From positions 2,950,001 to 3,014,000 of the forward strand of contig JARFJB010001945.1 of NCBI GenBank assembly GCA_036346205.1: a stretch of 64,000 nt of DNA, read 5' to 3'. This stretch comes from Vesta saturnalis. Taxonomy: Eukaryota > Arthropoda > Insecta > Coleoptera > Lampyridae. A program made the position numbers and the translations under genes. The notes below the pieces were generated by a model. That model was given only the letters and a program-made list of their open reading frames with translations. It had not been told where the DNA came from and made no database searches. Positions 55,380-64,000 of this stretch are shown here, piece by piece; position 1 is the first letter of the stretch, and each line of letters begins with the position of its first letter.

Positions 55380-55757
55380 ACACGTACAATGACACTAACT
55401 TATGTACGGACATGGACACTTACTGTCACGGACACACACTGACACCGACGCAGACATTGGATACTAACACGGACACGGACACTGACTAACTCGGATACGG
55501 ACACTGACACGGACACGGGCACAGTCACATCCACGGGACGGACACGAATCCAGACACGGTGTATACACATTAACACCGACACAGACATTGGCATTTGTGT
55601 GGGCACTGACACGTACACTTATATTAACTCGGGCACTGGTACGGACAGTGACACAGACACGCGCTCGGAGACATGCACTGGCACGGACGAAAACCCAGGC
55701 ATGGACACACACACACACACACACATACACTCACACATACACACATACACCACACAC

Positions 55758-55798
<41 letters not shown>

Positions 55799-55855
55799 AC
55801 ACATACGCACGTACGCACGCACGCACGCCAGCACGCACGCACGCAAGCAAGAAAG

Positions 55856-55910
<55 letters not shown>

Positions 55911-56156
55911 ACATACGGAACACGCACACGTACACCCACACGGAACACGCACATGCACACGCACACGTACACGCACACGCACGCACGCGCACACGCATAC
56001 GCACGCGCACGCGCACACGCACACGCACACGCTCACGCACACACACACACGCACACGCGTACGCGCACTTGCACGCGCATGCTCGTACGCACGAACGCAC
56101 CCACGCACGCACGCAAGCAAACAGGTACGCACGCACGCATGCACGCCCGCACACAC
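55380..56156. repeat. Complex satellite: degenerate GGACAC hexamers then CA/CACGCA arrays
   Basis: From 55400 to 55700 a hexamer of the GGACAC/ACACTG type repeats with variation. From 55703 to 56156 pure CA blocks alternate with ACGC-rich blocks (GCACGCACGCACGCC). Long ORFs on both strands through this region are repeat artefacts. Confidence 0.93.
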
Positions 56157-56251
56157 TAAATCAGTATAAAATTTTTTATGATCGAAAAGTTTAAAAGTAA
56201 ATATGTACTTAAAAAATGAATTAATTTTATTAAATACATTTGCTTTAGTAT

Positions 56252-56281
56252 ATGCCATAGGTTCAAATCCTACTCGAGGTA
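56252..56281 (+). pseudogene. tRNA-like 3' half (copy 1)
   Basis: Only the T arm and the 3' acceptor strand (CATAGGTTCAAATCCTACTC followed by GAGGTA) remain of the tRNA-like sequence seen in copies 2 and 3. Confidence 0.6.
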
Positions 56282-56536
56282 AACTTTTCCTTTACGTATG
56301 TATTTAATAAAATTAGTACAATTTTTAATTATATATTTACTTTTGAACTTATTCGTTCATAACAAAATCCTATAATAATTTAATATTAGTCAAGTTGCTT
56401 TGGTATGTGTGAATCCTTGCGATATTGCAGGCTCACATTCCGTTCATATAAGTAATTTTACAGTAATCTCATTATATTTAGATTTTACATTAGTTCTACA
56501 TACATAATGGCAAAATTTACATCGATTGGGGCTTGT

Positions 56537-56610
56537 ATCTCGATAGCTCAGTTGATTAAAGCGGTAATCTAGCAAAGTACATGTCGTAGGTTCAAATCCT
56601 ACTCGAGGTA
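56537..56610 (+). tRNA. tRNA-Ala(AGC)-like sequence (copy 2)
   Basis: The 74-nt sequence folds as a cloverleaf. The 7-bp acceptor stem is ATCTCGA/TCGAGGT with one G-U pair. The D arm starts GCTCAG and is weakly paired. The anticodon stem GTAAT/AGTAC has one mismatch and loop CTAGCAA, giving anticodon AGC. The T arm GTAGG/CCTAC has loop TTCAAAT. A-box- and B-box-like promoters (TAGCTCAGTTGA, GGTTCAAATCC) are present. The stem mismatches and location inside a tandem repeat suggest a pseudogene or satellite-embedded tRNA. Confidence 0.5.
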
Positions 56611-56861
56611 AACTGTTTCGTTATGTATTTCATCAACTTAATAGAATTTTTAATTACATATTTACTTTTGAACTTTTCGTTCATAACAATATCTTACAAT
56701 AATTTAATATTAGCCAAGTTGCTTTGGTATGTGTGAATCCTTGCGATATTGCAGGCTCACACTCTGTTCCATATAAGTAATTTGACTGTAATCTCATTAT
56801 ATTTAAAATTTACATCAGTGTTACATACATAAAGGCAAAATTTACATAGATTGGGGCTTGT

Positions 56862-56935
56862 ATCTCGAGAGCTCGGTTGGTTAGAACGGTACTCTTGCAA
56901 AGTACATGTCGTAGGTTCAAATTCTACTCGAGGTA
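56862..56935 (+). tRNA. tRNA-Ala(TGC)-like sequence (copy 3)
   Basis: The best-preserved copy. The acceptor stem is ATCTCGA/TCGAGGT, the D arm GCTC/GAAC has one mismatch, and the anticodon stem GTACT/AGTAC is perfect. The loop CTTGCAA gives anticodon TGC (Ala). The T arm GTAGG/TCTAC has one G-U pair. Pol III A-box-like (GAGCTCGGTTGG) and B-box-like (GGTTCAAATTC) sites are present. It may be a functional but atypical tRNA gene, or the founder of a tRNA-derived repeat. Confidence 0.55.
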
Positions 56936-57064
56936 AACAGTTTCTTTATGTATTTCATCAAATTAATTCAATTTTTAATTACATATTTACTTTGGAACTT
57001 TTCGTTCTTAACAAAATTTTATAATAATTTATTATTACATTTGTTTAGTATATCATGCGTTAGC

Positions 57065-59440
57065 ATATTATTGTTAATCCTATCTCAAAGGCGAATATGA
57101 TTTTATATTTAAAAAGTTTATGAAGCAAGTAATTACTTAATTTTAAGTATGTACTCCATTATACTGTTAAATAAATTTTGTACTTTTTTCAGTATACAAT
57201 ATGTTAGGTTAAGTACCACCTATTTGTTATAAAAGTAATGCGTTATTGATGTTTTATAAAATCTTCCTTCCTGTGTAGACCATTCTGCTTTTTTGTAGGT
57301 CTTTAAGGTTTTTCTTTTTACAACAGCTTCATAACCTTTTGAGACTTTTTTATGCTTGTTATATATTATTGCTATAACTCGTAACGCGCGAAAAAACGCA
57401 GAGTCAAGTTTGATTTATATCTGACCACCCCATCACAGATAACAATGCGTAGAAATACGGTTCACCACTTTTCAACATAATCATAGAAACAGTTACTAAA
57501 AGGAAACTTGAAATGAAAATTATTAGGAATAAAACTAAAGTAAATCAAAAATAATAGAGTGAACTGTAGTACAATATCACAATTCGTATACTTGTTACTA
57601 ACTCTCTTATTTTACAGTTTCGTGTTATTTTGATCACGGAGATTTATGAGGTAGTGGACACTAGGGATTGTGGACAGCAAAAACGTTGCCAACTATTTTG
57701 CTTACTTGTTGTTTTGTGGTTTCCCTTCCTACATATACACGCACATTTTTTACAATATATCTTTTACATCAACACTGACGCAAATACCAAAATTAATAAG
57801 TCTATATACACATTTTGTGTTACTTTTACATTTTGTTTGGTATTTTCTCTGTATAAAAAGTACATAAAATGTGATAGAATACTAATATTCCCCGATAACT
57901 GAAAACAATATGAGACACCACCATAAGGTTCTCTACAAATGTATCTACCTGCAAAATAACGTTTGGTTTCGCGTTTTAGCATAATTTAATGATAAAAGTA
58001 TTGCAGTACAAACGGCATTAGCTAGATGTGTAAACACATTTCAATTCCGACTCCGCAGCGCTGAAATATTAGTTATTTAGTACGATTTCGATATGTGTGG
58101 ACAATAATTGCTTCTATTTCCTAATTAACCATATAAATGTAGTACATCTTTACTTATTACAATACACTTATCAAGAGCAAACTATTTCTACGCCCTTCTC
58201 CTCCTCTTTTATACATTTAGATATAATCTTTAAGTTTCTTTCATAAATAGTTTCTACACATTGTAAACTCCGCTAAATGAGTTTCTTTAATAATCGTTTT
58301 TTCAATTATTCCTAAAGCTTATAAAGATATCAGTAGCTCTTTAGACTGTATACTGGAATAGGAATAAATAAATAAGTAAATTCTGTTAGTTTCCACAAAA
58401 AGTCTAAAAACATTCCAAGGGTAAAATTAAATCGTGTAAACGTATTTACTAAATTGTCTCGTAAAGATAACGATAAAGAAGAAATTGTCCTTCAGAAAGC
58501 GACACCTTTATTAGTAAACTATTAATCAACTCACCTGAGTTTACTGTCACTCAAAATAGAAACAGGTAGCTGAGGAATGCCACTTCCAATGCGTTTGTCA
58601 TAATAGCAAATTTTTATGACTATCGAGAATTCACTACAATAAACTTGTGCGTAAATTAAGATTGGTGGGTTGTTTAACCGAATACCCAATTCTAATTATT
58701 AGTAATAAATAAATAGAAAATTACAATTTTTACGAATTTTACCTTTAAAGTCATGAACAAATTAATGCAAATTGAAACGTAACATAATAGACCAGTCGTA
58801 ATTATCTGGTTTTATGTGCATATCTGGGGGTAAAAGTTTATATTTGTCCCAAATGCACTCACACACACGCACACCCATAACACAAATATACGCTTACATT
58901 CATGTTCACGCGCGCTTGCAAGCGCACGCACATTCATACGGACACACACGCTCACACACATAAACGAACACGCACTCGCACGCACTCACTTACACACGCC
59001 TCCTCCTCCTTTGCCCCCCTCCTTTTTACATTCTCGCACTTACCCAACCAAATTATAATATTATAATTAGAAGTTAGAGCTACAAATAGTAATGAAGTTA
59101 ATAGATTGTTAATTAATTATTACAAAGTGTTACTAATTGTAAAAGAAAAGTAGGTACTATGTTAAAGTAGTGTAAACCGTTCTTTCCTTAATGAACAGTG
59201 GGAAGAAAAATATCCGGTGTGTAAAATCCCACGAAAGTCCACCCAACAAAGTGGAAATTAAAAACATTAAAAAATCTTAACAGCAGTTATCTTAGGATAA
59301 TTACGTAACCTCATTTTTATCTTCCCATCATCATATACATATGTAGGTATAGAAGGTTATGCAATGGAATTTTCTCTATCGGTAAATCGACTTACTAGCT
59401 TATTTTGCAACGTTTGGCAAAGTTTCGCCAAGATGGTATC
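57065..59440. other. AT-rich stretch without a recognisable gene
   Basis: Short ORFs only. A degenerate CA/CACG tract occurs at about 58855-58998, followed by a C/T-rich CTCCTCCTCCTTTGCCCCCC patch at 59000-59020. Nothing else stands out. Confidence 0.5.
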
Positions 59441-59446
59441 TGTGCG

Positions 59447-59743
59447 CGTGTGTGTGTCTGTGCCTGTGTCTGTGTCTGTGTCTGTGTCCGTGTCCGTGTC
59501 CGTGTCCGTGTCCGTGTCCGTGTCCGTGTCCGTGTCCGTGTCCGTGTCCGTATCCGCGTCCGTGTCCGTGTCCGTATCCGTGTCCGTGTCCGTGTCCGTG
59601 TCCGTGTCCGTGTCCGTGACTGTGTCTGTGTCTGTGTCTGCGTCTGTGTCTGCGTCTGCGTCTGCGTCTGCGGCTGCGTCTGGGTCTGTGTCTGTGTCTG
59701 TGCGTGTGTGTCGGTGTTTGTGTCTGTTTCTGTGTCTGTCTGC

Positions 59744-59744
<1 letters not shown>
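59447..59744. repeat. (TGTCCG)n/(TGTCTG)n hexamer array
   Basis: A TGTCTG block, then about 20 copies of TGTCCG, then variable TGTCTG and CGTCTG copies. Its reverse complement is the GGACA hexamer type also seen at 55400-55700. The Val-Ser, Cys-Val or His-Gly ORFs across it are artefacts. Confidence 0.95.

Positions 59745-59808
<64 letters not shown>
59745..59808. repeat. (TA)n microsatellite
   Basis: A TA array of about 32 units follows the hexamer array directly. Confidence 0.93.
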
Positions 59809-59812
<4 letters not shown>

Positions 59813-60685
59813 CAGAAAATCTAATTACGGATAAAATTGCAAATGGGACACAAAAGAGGCGGCAAGAGAGCAATCAAAAAAGTGGTTTACAGCAAAAGGA
59901 GTCTGCAGCAAAATTTGAGACCATGGAGAAGCAAACTTATTTTTTACAACAAATATCTTCAACCATCTAAATTAGATGCTGTATTGCAATAATATTTCCT
60001 ACCAAAAGTAGCTGATTTCGGGATTCTTCGGTGTGTGAGTGGCAACGTAATTTATTTTTTGTTCTAGTACAAAAAGTAATTTGACCTTGACCAAATATCA
60101 GCATCATGTGGTTGAAATTCATGGGATGTCATTATGTCAATAAATACAATTTCAAAATTTCCATATGTTCATCACAAATAGCGTTTTCTGTCATAAGCAG
60201 GTATTGAAATTCAATATTTTTCTTTTAATCAGGTGTAAGGTTATTTAAATGTCTTGAGTTATGTTAGGAACAGAACTTTAATTGACATTTTCCATCAACG
60301 GTGGCGACATGTATCTTTACGTTAATTAAAAACCACACAGTAAGTTTTTTATTTCACTAAAATGTAGAATAATACTCATTTTCTATAAAGAACAAATGTT
60401 TTATACTAATAGCGACATAATGAAACAGATAACTATTCCCTTTCGCTTAAGATTTACCGAAGGGCATAAGTATTCTCAAACAATTATCCACGTCAAGAAA
60501 TTGATACAATTAAAACTGTCGTGGTTCAAGCTAAATGAATTGGGGTCTGGAATTTTTTGAAGATGGATTTTACTTGAAGAAATCACTACAAGCTAATGGT
60601 TATTCGGTCAAAGGCTTAAAAATATTAAAAATGTTAATGCAGCTACAATATACGTCCACAAAGAAAACCTTTCCTTCCTTTTATA

Positions 60686-60790
60686 ACTGTGTCTGTGTCT
60701 GTGTCTGTGTCTGTGTCTGTGTCTGTGTCTGTGTCTGTCTGTGTCTGTGTCTGTGTCTGTGTCAGTGTCTGTGTCTGTATCTGTGTCTGG
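60686..60790. repeat. (TGTCTG)n hexamer array
   Basis: About 17 copies of TGTCTG with minor changes (TGTCAG, TGTATC). Same hexamer family as 59447-59744. Confidence 0.95.
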
Positions 60791-60799
60791 GATGTATAT

Positions 60800-63180
60800 G
60801 TTAGCCATAGAGATAAACAATATAACTGCAATGGTTAGCGCGCACACTACACATTAAAATTAGATTAAAAGTATACATTCCGTTTTCAATGTATCATCAA
60901 AACGACTAAATTTTTTTTTGGCATTATTCATTGTAGGCCTATGTCAGTTACAGAGCGTTCTGGAATGTCATTTTTAAGGAGGTTTAATATTACTTAAAGC
61001 TCTAACCATTTATCGTTACTACAGTTACATTAGTAGGCTTTCAGCTCCATCCAAAGAACCGAAACTGTCTCCCAATGTTTTTAAATTATTTACTAATTAA
61101 TCAATTTTACCAAAATTGCAGAATTTCAGATAATACATTGTATCCTCTCCGTCATCGATACGAAGAGATTGAGAATTTTCAACGTCAGTCTCCTCTGAAA
61201 TAACGCCACTACCAGAAGCCGTCCCAGCCTTACGCAAATGTCAATTTAACCATAAGACACTCTACTAAGGAAGGATCTTTATTCGAAGCCTCTCTCGAAT
61301 TCCCCTGTACACCCTGGCCGGCTGTCGCTCAAATTCGCTTTCGCCTGCACGTAAGTTTTTTTTACAACACCTACACAAACACATTTGGAGAACGTAATGG
61401 CGGGAGATTAATTCCGGGTGTCGTTGCCTACTTACACAGTAGGACAGGAAGGCTGTCTCTCTAAATTCTGCCGGCCAACAGTGTCCACAAAAAGGCGTAA
61501 CGGAGCTGATTACTCAGGCCTCCTAGTCGATAATATTTACAAATTTGCACACAAAGGACAACACCTACTTGTCGCCCTAGGTAACTTAATAAGTGCACAT
61601 TGTTGTTGGAAAGAAAGAGATCAAAGAGACCTATGATCCTATAATTGTTTGTTGTCTTAAGAGTCCCAGTCCGTAGAAAAACAAAACATAACTTAATTGC
61701 CTGTATTACAATCTACCTCTTTTCTGAAGTACTGAATCCGAACTCTTTCTGTATAGCACTTCGCGATAACGACCAGATTAAATAAATATTTCTGTATGAA
61801 GCATTTCTACTACATAAAACGTGTAGATTATCCAGTCTGCCTGTATAAAAATATTCAATATGAGAACACCCATCAACATAAAAATATCTATTTTCTTACT
61901 GACCTATTCCATTCCAGGTAGAGAGCGTTTACCTTTATACCTTTATCTCTTTGATAATATTTCAACGAGGAATAAAACGTTGTCGCGAATATCTTAACAG
62001 TAAAACTTGTATACTTCTGTGCAAGCTACCAGACAGGGACGTAATCAAAATATTGCCTGACTTTTCTTTATTTACTTTAACGTATTTCGAGCTAGTTTAT
62101 CCTCGTGTGAATGCTTTACTTTTAGTTGTACTGTTAATATTATTTATCTCATCTATCGTAAGGAGAGCAGATTCGATTGCTCGAGTGGATTGGGCGTCGC
62201 CCGGGATGGCCGTGTCATGGAACGTCCCTTTATTCTTTCTTTTGTTTGGATAGAGTAGAGTAGAATAGGAATTCGTTTTTTTGTGTTGTTTAGTTTAGTT
62301 TATTTTTTTGTTGTTATGATAGCGTAAAATAAGTATACATATTTAGCATTGTAAAGTTATAAAACAATATATGTATAAAACCTTTTTCTGTTTATTGGCC
62401 AGTGTGAAACCCCAGGTAGCAATCAATTAGTCCTATCTAGCAAAACTCATACTCATCTTTCGATTTCAATCTATAGCTGCGGTAAAGCATAATAAAAATA
62501 ATTGTAGCTCATCAGAATCTTACATACATACACCTAATTATTATAACACGCTTATTGATTATGTTTTCACATATTAGAAACTTGGTTGACTCGCTAATTA
62601 ATCTTCAAATCTGTCACTACAACTAAAGACAATATCTGCAATTGTTATTGACACCAGAGATTAGTATTCCTGATTATGGGTTTAAGTCGTGAAAGCTTTC
62701 ACGTTACATTTTAATTCATGTTTTATAGTATTAGAGAATAGTGAAATAGTAAATAGATCTGTTCAATCTAAAAAAAATTTATAGACACATAAAATCAAAA
62801 ATTAACACGCCAATAAGACCTATTGCTTGGTGTGTTAATTCCCCATGTTTTCACTAAAAAGTTAATACAACAAATTAAAGCTTTGGAATATACATCAAAA
62901 TGTTATAAACAGTCTTTGTAACTGATTGGGAGATTAAAAAAAAAACAGTTACCATAAACTAGTAAATCAGTTAGTTTTGATGTAACCAGCATGTTCTACA
63001 TCCCTACACAAGATGCACATTATTGATAATGTAATAAAACAAAAATAGTTATCTGTTCTGAAGGTCTATTCAAAACGAATAAATAGAAACGAACTAAAGT
63101 ACATTAGTAGAATGTGCTCAACTTCCTTTCACTACTTTTAATCGGATGACGTCACAAGTAAAATGTATCATGTAATCTTC
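60800..63180. other. Stretch without a recognisable gene
   Basis: Mostly AT-rich. The part 61130-61640 is less AT-rich with short ORFs (for example 61418-61636) but no recognisable motif. It could be a decayed LTR or exon. Confidence 0.45.
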
Positions 63181-63234
63181 TATTTCCCCACGTGGCCCCG
63201 CCCACTTCTGTAATTGGGTCTAATCTAGGTTGCA

Positions 63235-63361
63235 TCTAGCGGTATAATTTAAAAATAGCGGCAGGCATAACGGAAAACCTAAGGTTTGAAACCACATTCT
63301 GCGTCGCGCCATCTACTGGTATATTTTAAAAGTAGATTTAGGTTTCTGTAACCGTTATGCA
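63235..63361. repeat. Short direct and inverted repeats with a GCGCCATCTA motif
   Basis: ATCTA[GC/CT]GGTATA[A/T]TTTAAAA[A/G]TAG occurs at 63235-63259 and 63311-63335. GCATAACGG...AACC at about 63265-63279 is inverted as GGTTTCTGTAACCGTTATGC at 63342-63361. GCGCCATCTACTGG at 63306-63319 resembles a motif often seen near the ends of insect transposons. This may be the edge of an element that continues beyond the window. Confidence 0.5.
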
Positions 63362-63558
63362 GGGAAAACAAAATTCGAAATACTCTTCTAATATTAGACA
63401 GCATTAGGCTCCCAAAACTTGTCCTGGAGTCATACATGCATTGCAATTTGAAAGTAGTATTCTAATGCTGGGAGTTCATACTAACTCAAAGAATACCGCC
63501 AAGGCTCCAAAACTTGCATCAAGGGTTTTCCTCGAGGTCAACTTTCACATTACGCGGG

Positions 63559-63564
63559 TATAAA
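63559..63564 (+). promoter_or_regulatory. TATA box upstream of small ORF
   Basis: TATAAA, preceded by GCGGG, lies 32 bp before the ATG at 63596. Any transcript starting about 30 bp downstream would have an almost absent leader. Confidence 0.35.
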
Positions 63565-63595
63565 TTCGCTGTAGTTTAAAAGACTTTCACTAAAG

Positions 63596-63748
63596 ATGCG
63601 AGTAGCCATGTCTGCTGCAGAAATAGACAAATTACTGTTAAAGATAAAAAGTTTAAAATGGGATCTGAAGATTGATGGTTTTCAGAGAAGGTTACAAAAG
63701 ATCAATCTGAATAAACGCAAGACCAGACGGCTAAAGAGATTGATGTAA
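63596..63748 (+). CDS. Small basic helical ORF (50 aa)
   Basis: The ORF runs from the ATG at 63596 to the TAA at 63746-63748; a second ATG follows at codon 5. The peptide is rich in Lys, Arg and Leu with heptad-like order (IDKLLLKIKSLKWDLKI, then RRLQKINLNKRKTRRLKRL), predicting a strongly basic helix. A TATA box lies close upstream and AATAAA follows at 63790-63799. It is similar in style to the small coiled-coil ORF beside the right Polinton TIR (33485-33724). The length makes chance openness possible. Confidence 0.35.
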   Translation: MRVAMSAAEIDKLLLKIKSLKWDLKIDGFQRRLQKINLNKRKTRRLKRLM

Positions 63749-64000
63749 CGAACAAAATATGTAATAGTACAAATTACTGTAAAACCTATAAATAAATAAA
63801 CGCGACCCCCAAAACAAATAAACTAACAAGCCGCTGTAAATATGTCAAACAAGCAATAAAAACAGCTTTCGTCTCGTCTAATGGAATATTTTTAAAACTA
63901 ATGGAAGATTCATGCAATTGTAATAGATGAAATTTGAAATGCCACTGTATTATTTGTTGTGGGTTTAGAATTTCCACGGGTCATTGTTTGAAATAAAAAT

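Larger units (their letters stand above)
56237..57050 (+). repeat. Tandem ~330-bp repeat, each unit with a tRNA-like sequence
   Basis: Two and a half units are present. The tRNA-like 3' ends lie at about 56280, 56610 and 56935, spaced 330 and 325 bp. Between them the same spacer recurs (TTAATTAYATATTTACTTTTG, CAAGTTGCTTTGGTATGTGT, TTGCGATATTGCAGGCTCAC). The outer copies are incomplete. ACATTTG[C]TTTAGTATAT occurs at both limits of the array (56237 and 57037). Confidence 0.9.

Noticed and set aside
54457..56258. Overlapping long ORFs in all frames over CA/CACG repeats
   Set aside because: Every frame of a CA or 6/8-bp repeat is open; there is no codon bias or start context.
57630..57902. Overlapping 90- and 65-aa ORFs
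   Set aside because: AT-driven composition, two equally open frames and no motif.
59364..59873. ORFs encoding Val-Ser, Cys-Val or His-Gly repeats followed by Ile-Tyr repeats
   Set aside because: They are translations of the TGTCCG/TGTCTG hexamer array and the adjoining TA array, not a silk- or ice-binding-like protein.

Overview
The window looks like repeat-rich nuclear DNA of an arthropod, most likely an insect. It is AT-rich and intron-bearing, carries long (TA)n and (CA)n arrays, and is packed with the classic animal transposon classes: Tc1/mariner, rosa-type mariner, piggyBac, Ty3/gypsy, Jockey-like LINE and Polinton/Maverick. Arthropod-type TATA plus TCAGT initiator promoters sit in front of two Polinton genes. 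I recognise no complete host gene. Two small ORFs (54982-55350 and 63596-63748) and a pair of tRNA-Ala-like sequences in a ~330 bp tandem repeat are the only candidates for non-transposon genes.

Layout: 0.2-1.8 kb, a Tc1 element with (TA)n on both sides. 1.8-6.7 kb, AT-rich DNA without recognisable genes. 6.7-8.0 kb, a decayed IS630/Tc1-like element. 8.6-11.0 kb, a piggyBac element with TTAA duplications and a broken transposase. 13.4-37.1 kb, the remains of a Ty3/gypsy element. Its RT gene is split by a complete 18.8 kb Polinton (15407-34175, ~278 bp terminal inverted repeats, 6-bp duplication GACGTT). Its integrase end is split by a 1.1 kb foldback element (35832-36966). 40.3-51.2 kb, a 10.9 kb foldback element with two inverted copies of a type B DNA polymerase gene. 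It is flanked by a 7-bp duplication and was itself invaded by a rosa-type mariner. 52.2-53.3 kb, fragments of an old LINE. 54.5-60.8 kb, micro- and minisatellites and the tRNA-like tandem array. 61-64 kb, mostly featureless, ending in a small TATA-preceded basic ORF.

The Polinton holds a full virus-like gene set. Rightward genes, in order: a small OB-like protein, an unknown protein, a PLA2/core protein, an adenain-type protease, a penton-like minor capsid protein, a small overlapping ORF, the double-jelly-roll major capsid protein, an FtsK/A32-type packaging ATPase, a PY-like protein, a fibre-like repeat protein, and an RVE integrase with a chromodomain. Leftward genes: an unknown 221-aa protein, protein-primed DNA polymerase B and a small coiled-coil protein. 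One further rightward gene has a clean 87-nt intron. Most genes carry a single stop or frameshift, so this copy is dead but young. A Jockey LINE inserted inside the integrase chromodomain, whose tail is still readable on the far side.

Order of events read from the nesting: gypsy first, then Polinton into gypsy RT, then LINE into Polinton integrase; the small foldback entered gypsy independently. The small foldback and the 10.9 kb PolB foldback share end sequence (GTAtAATG), a 7-bp duplication and repeated TTTTCAACCCCTTGATG modules. They therefore look like the non-autonomous and coding members of one family, which I consider the most interesting signal in the window.
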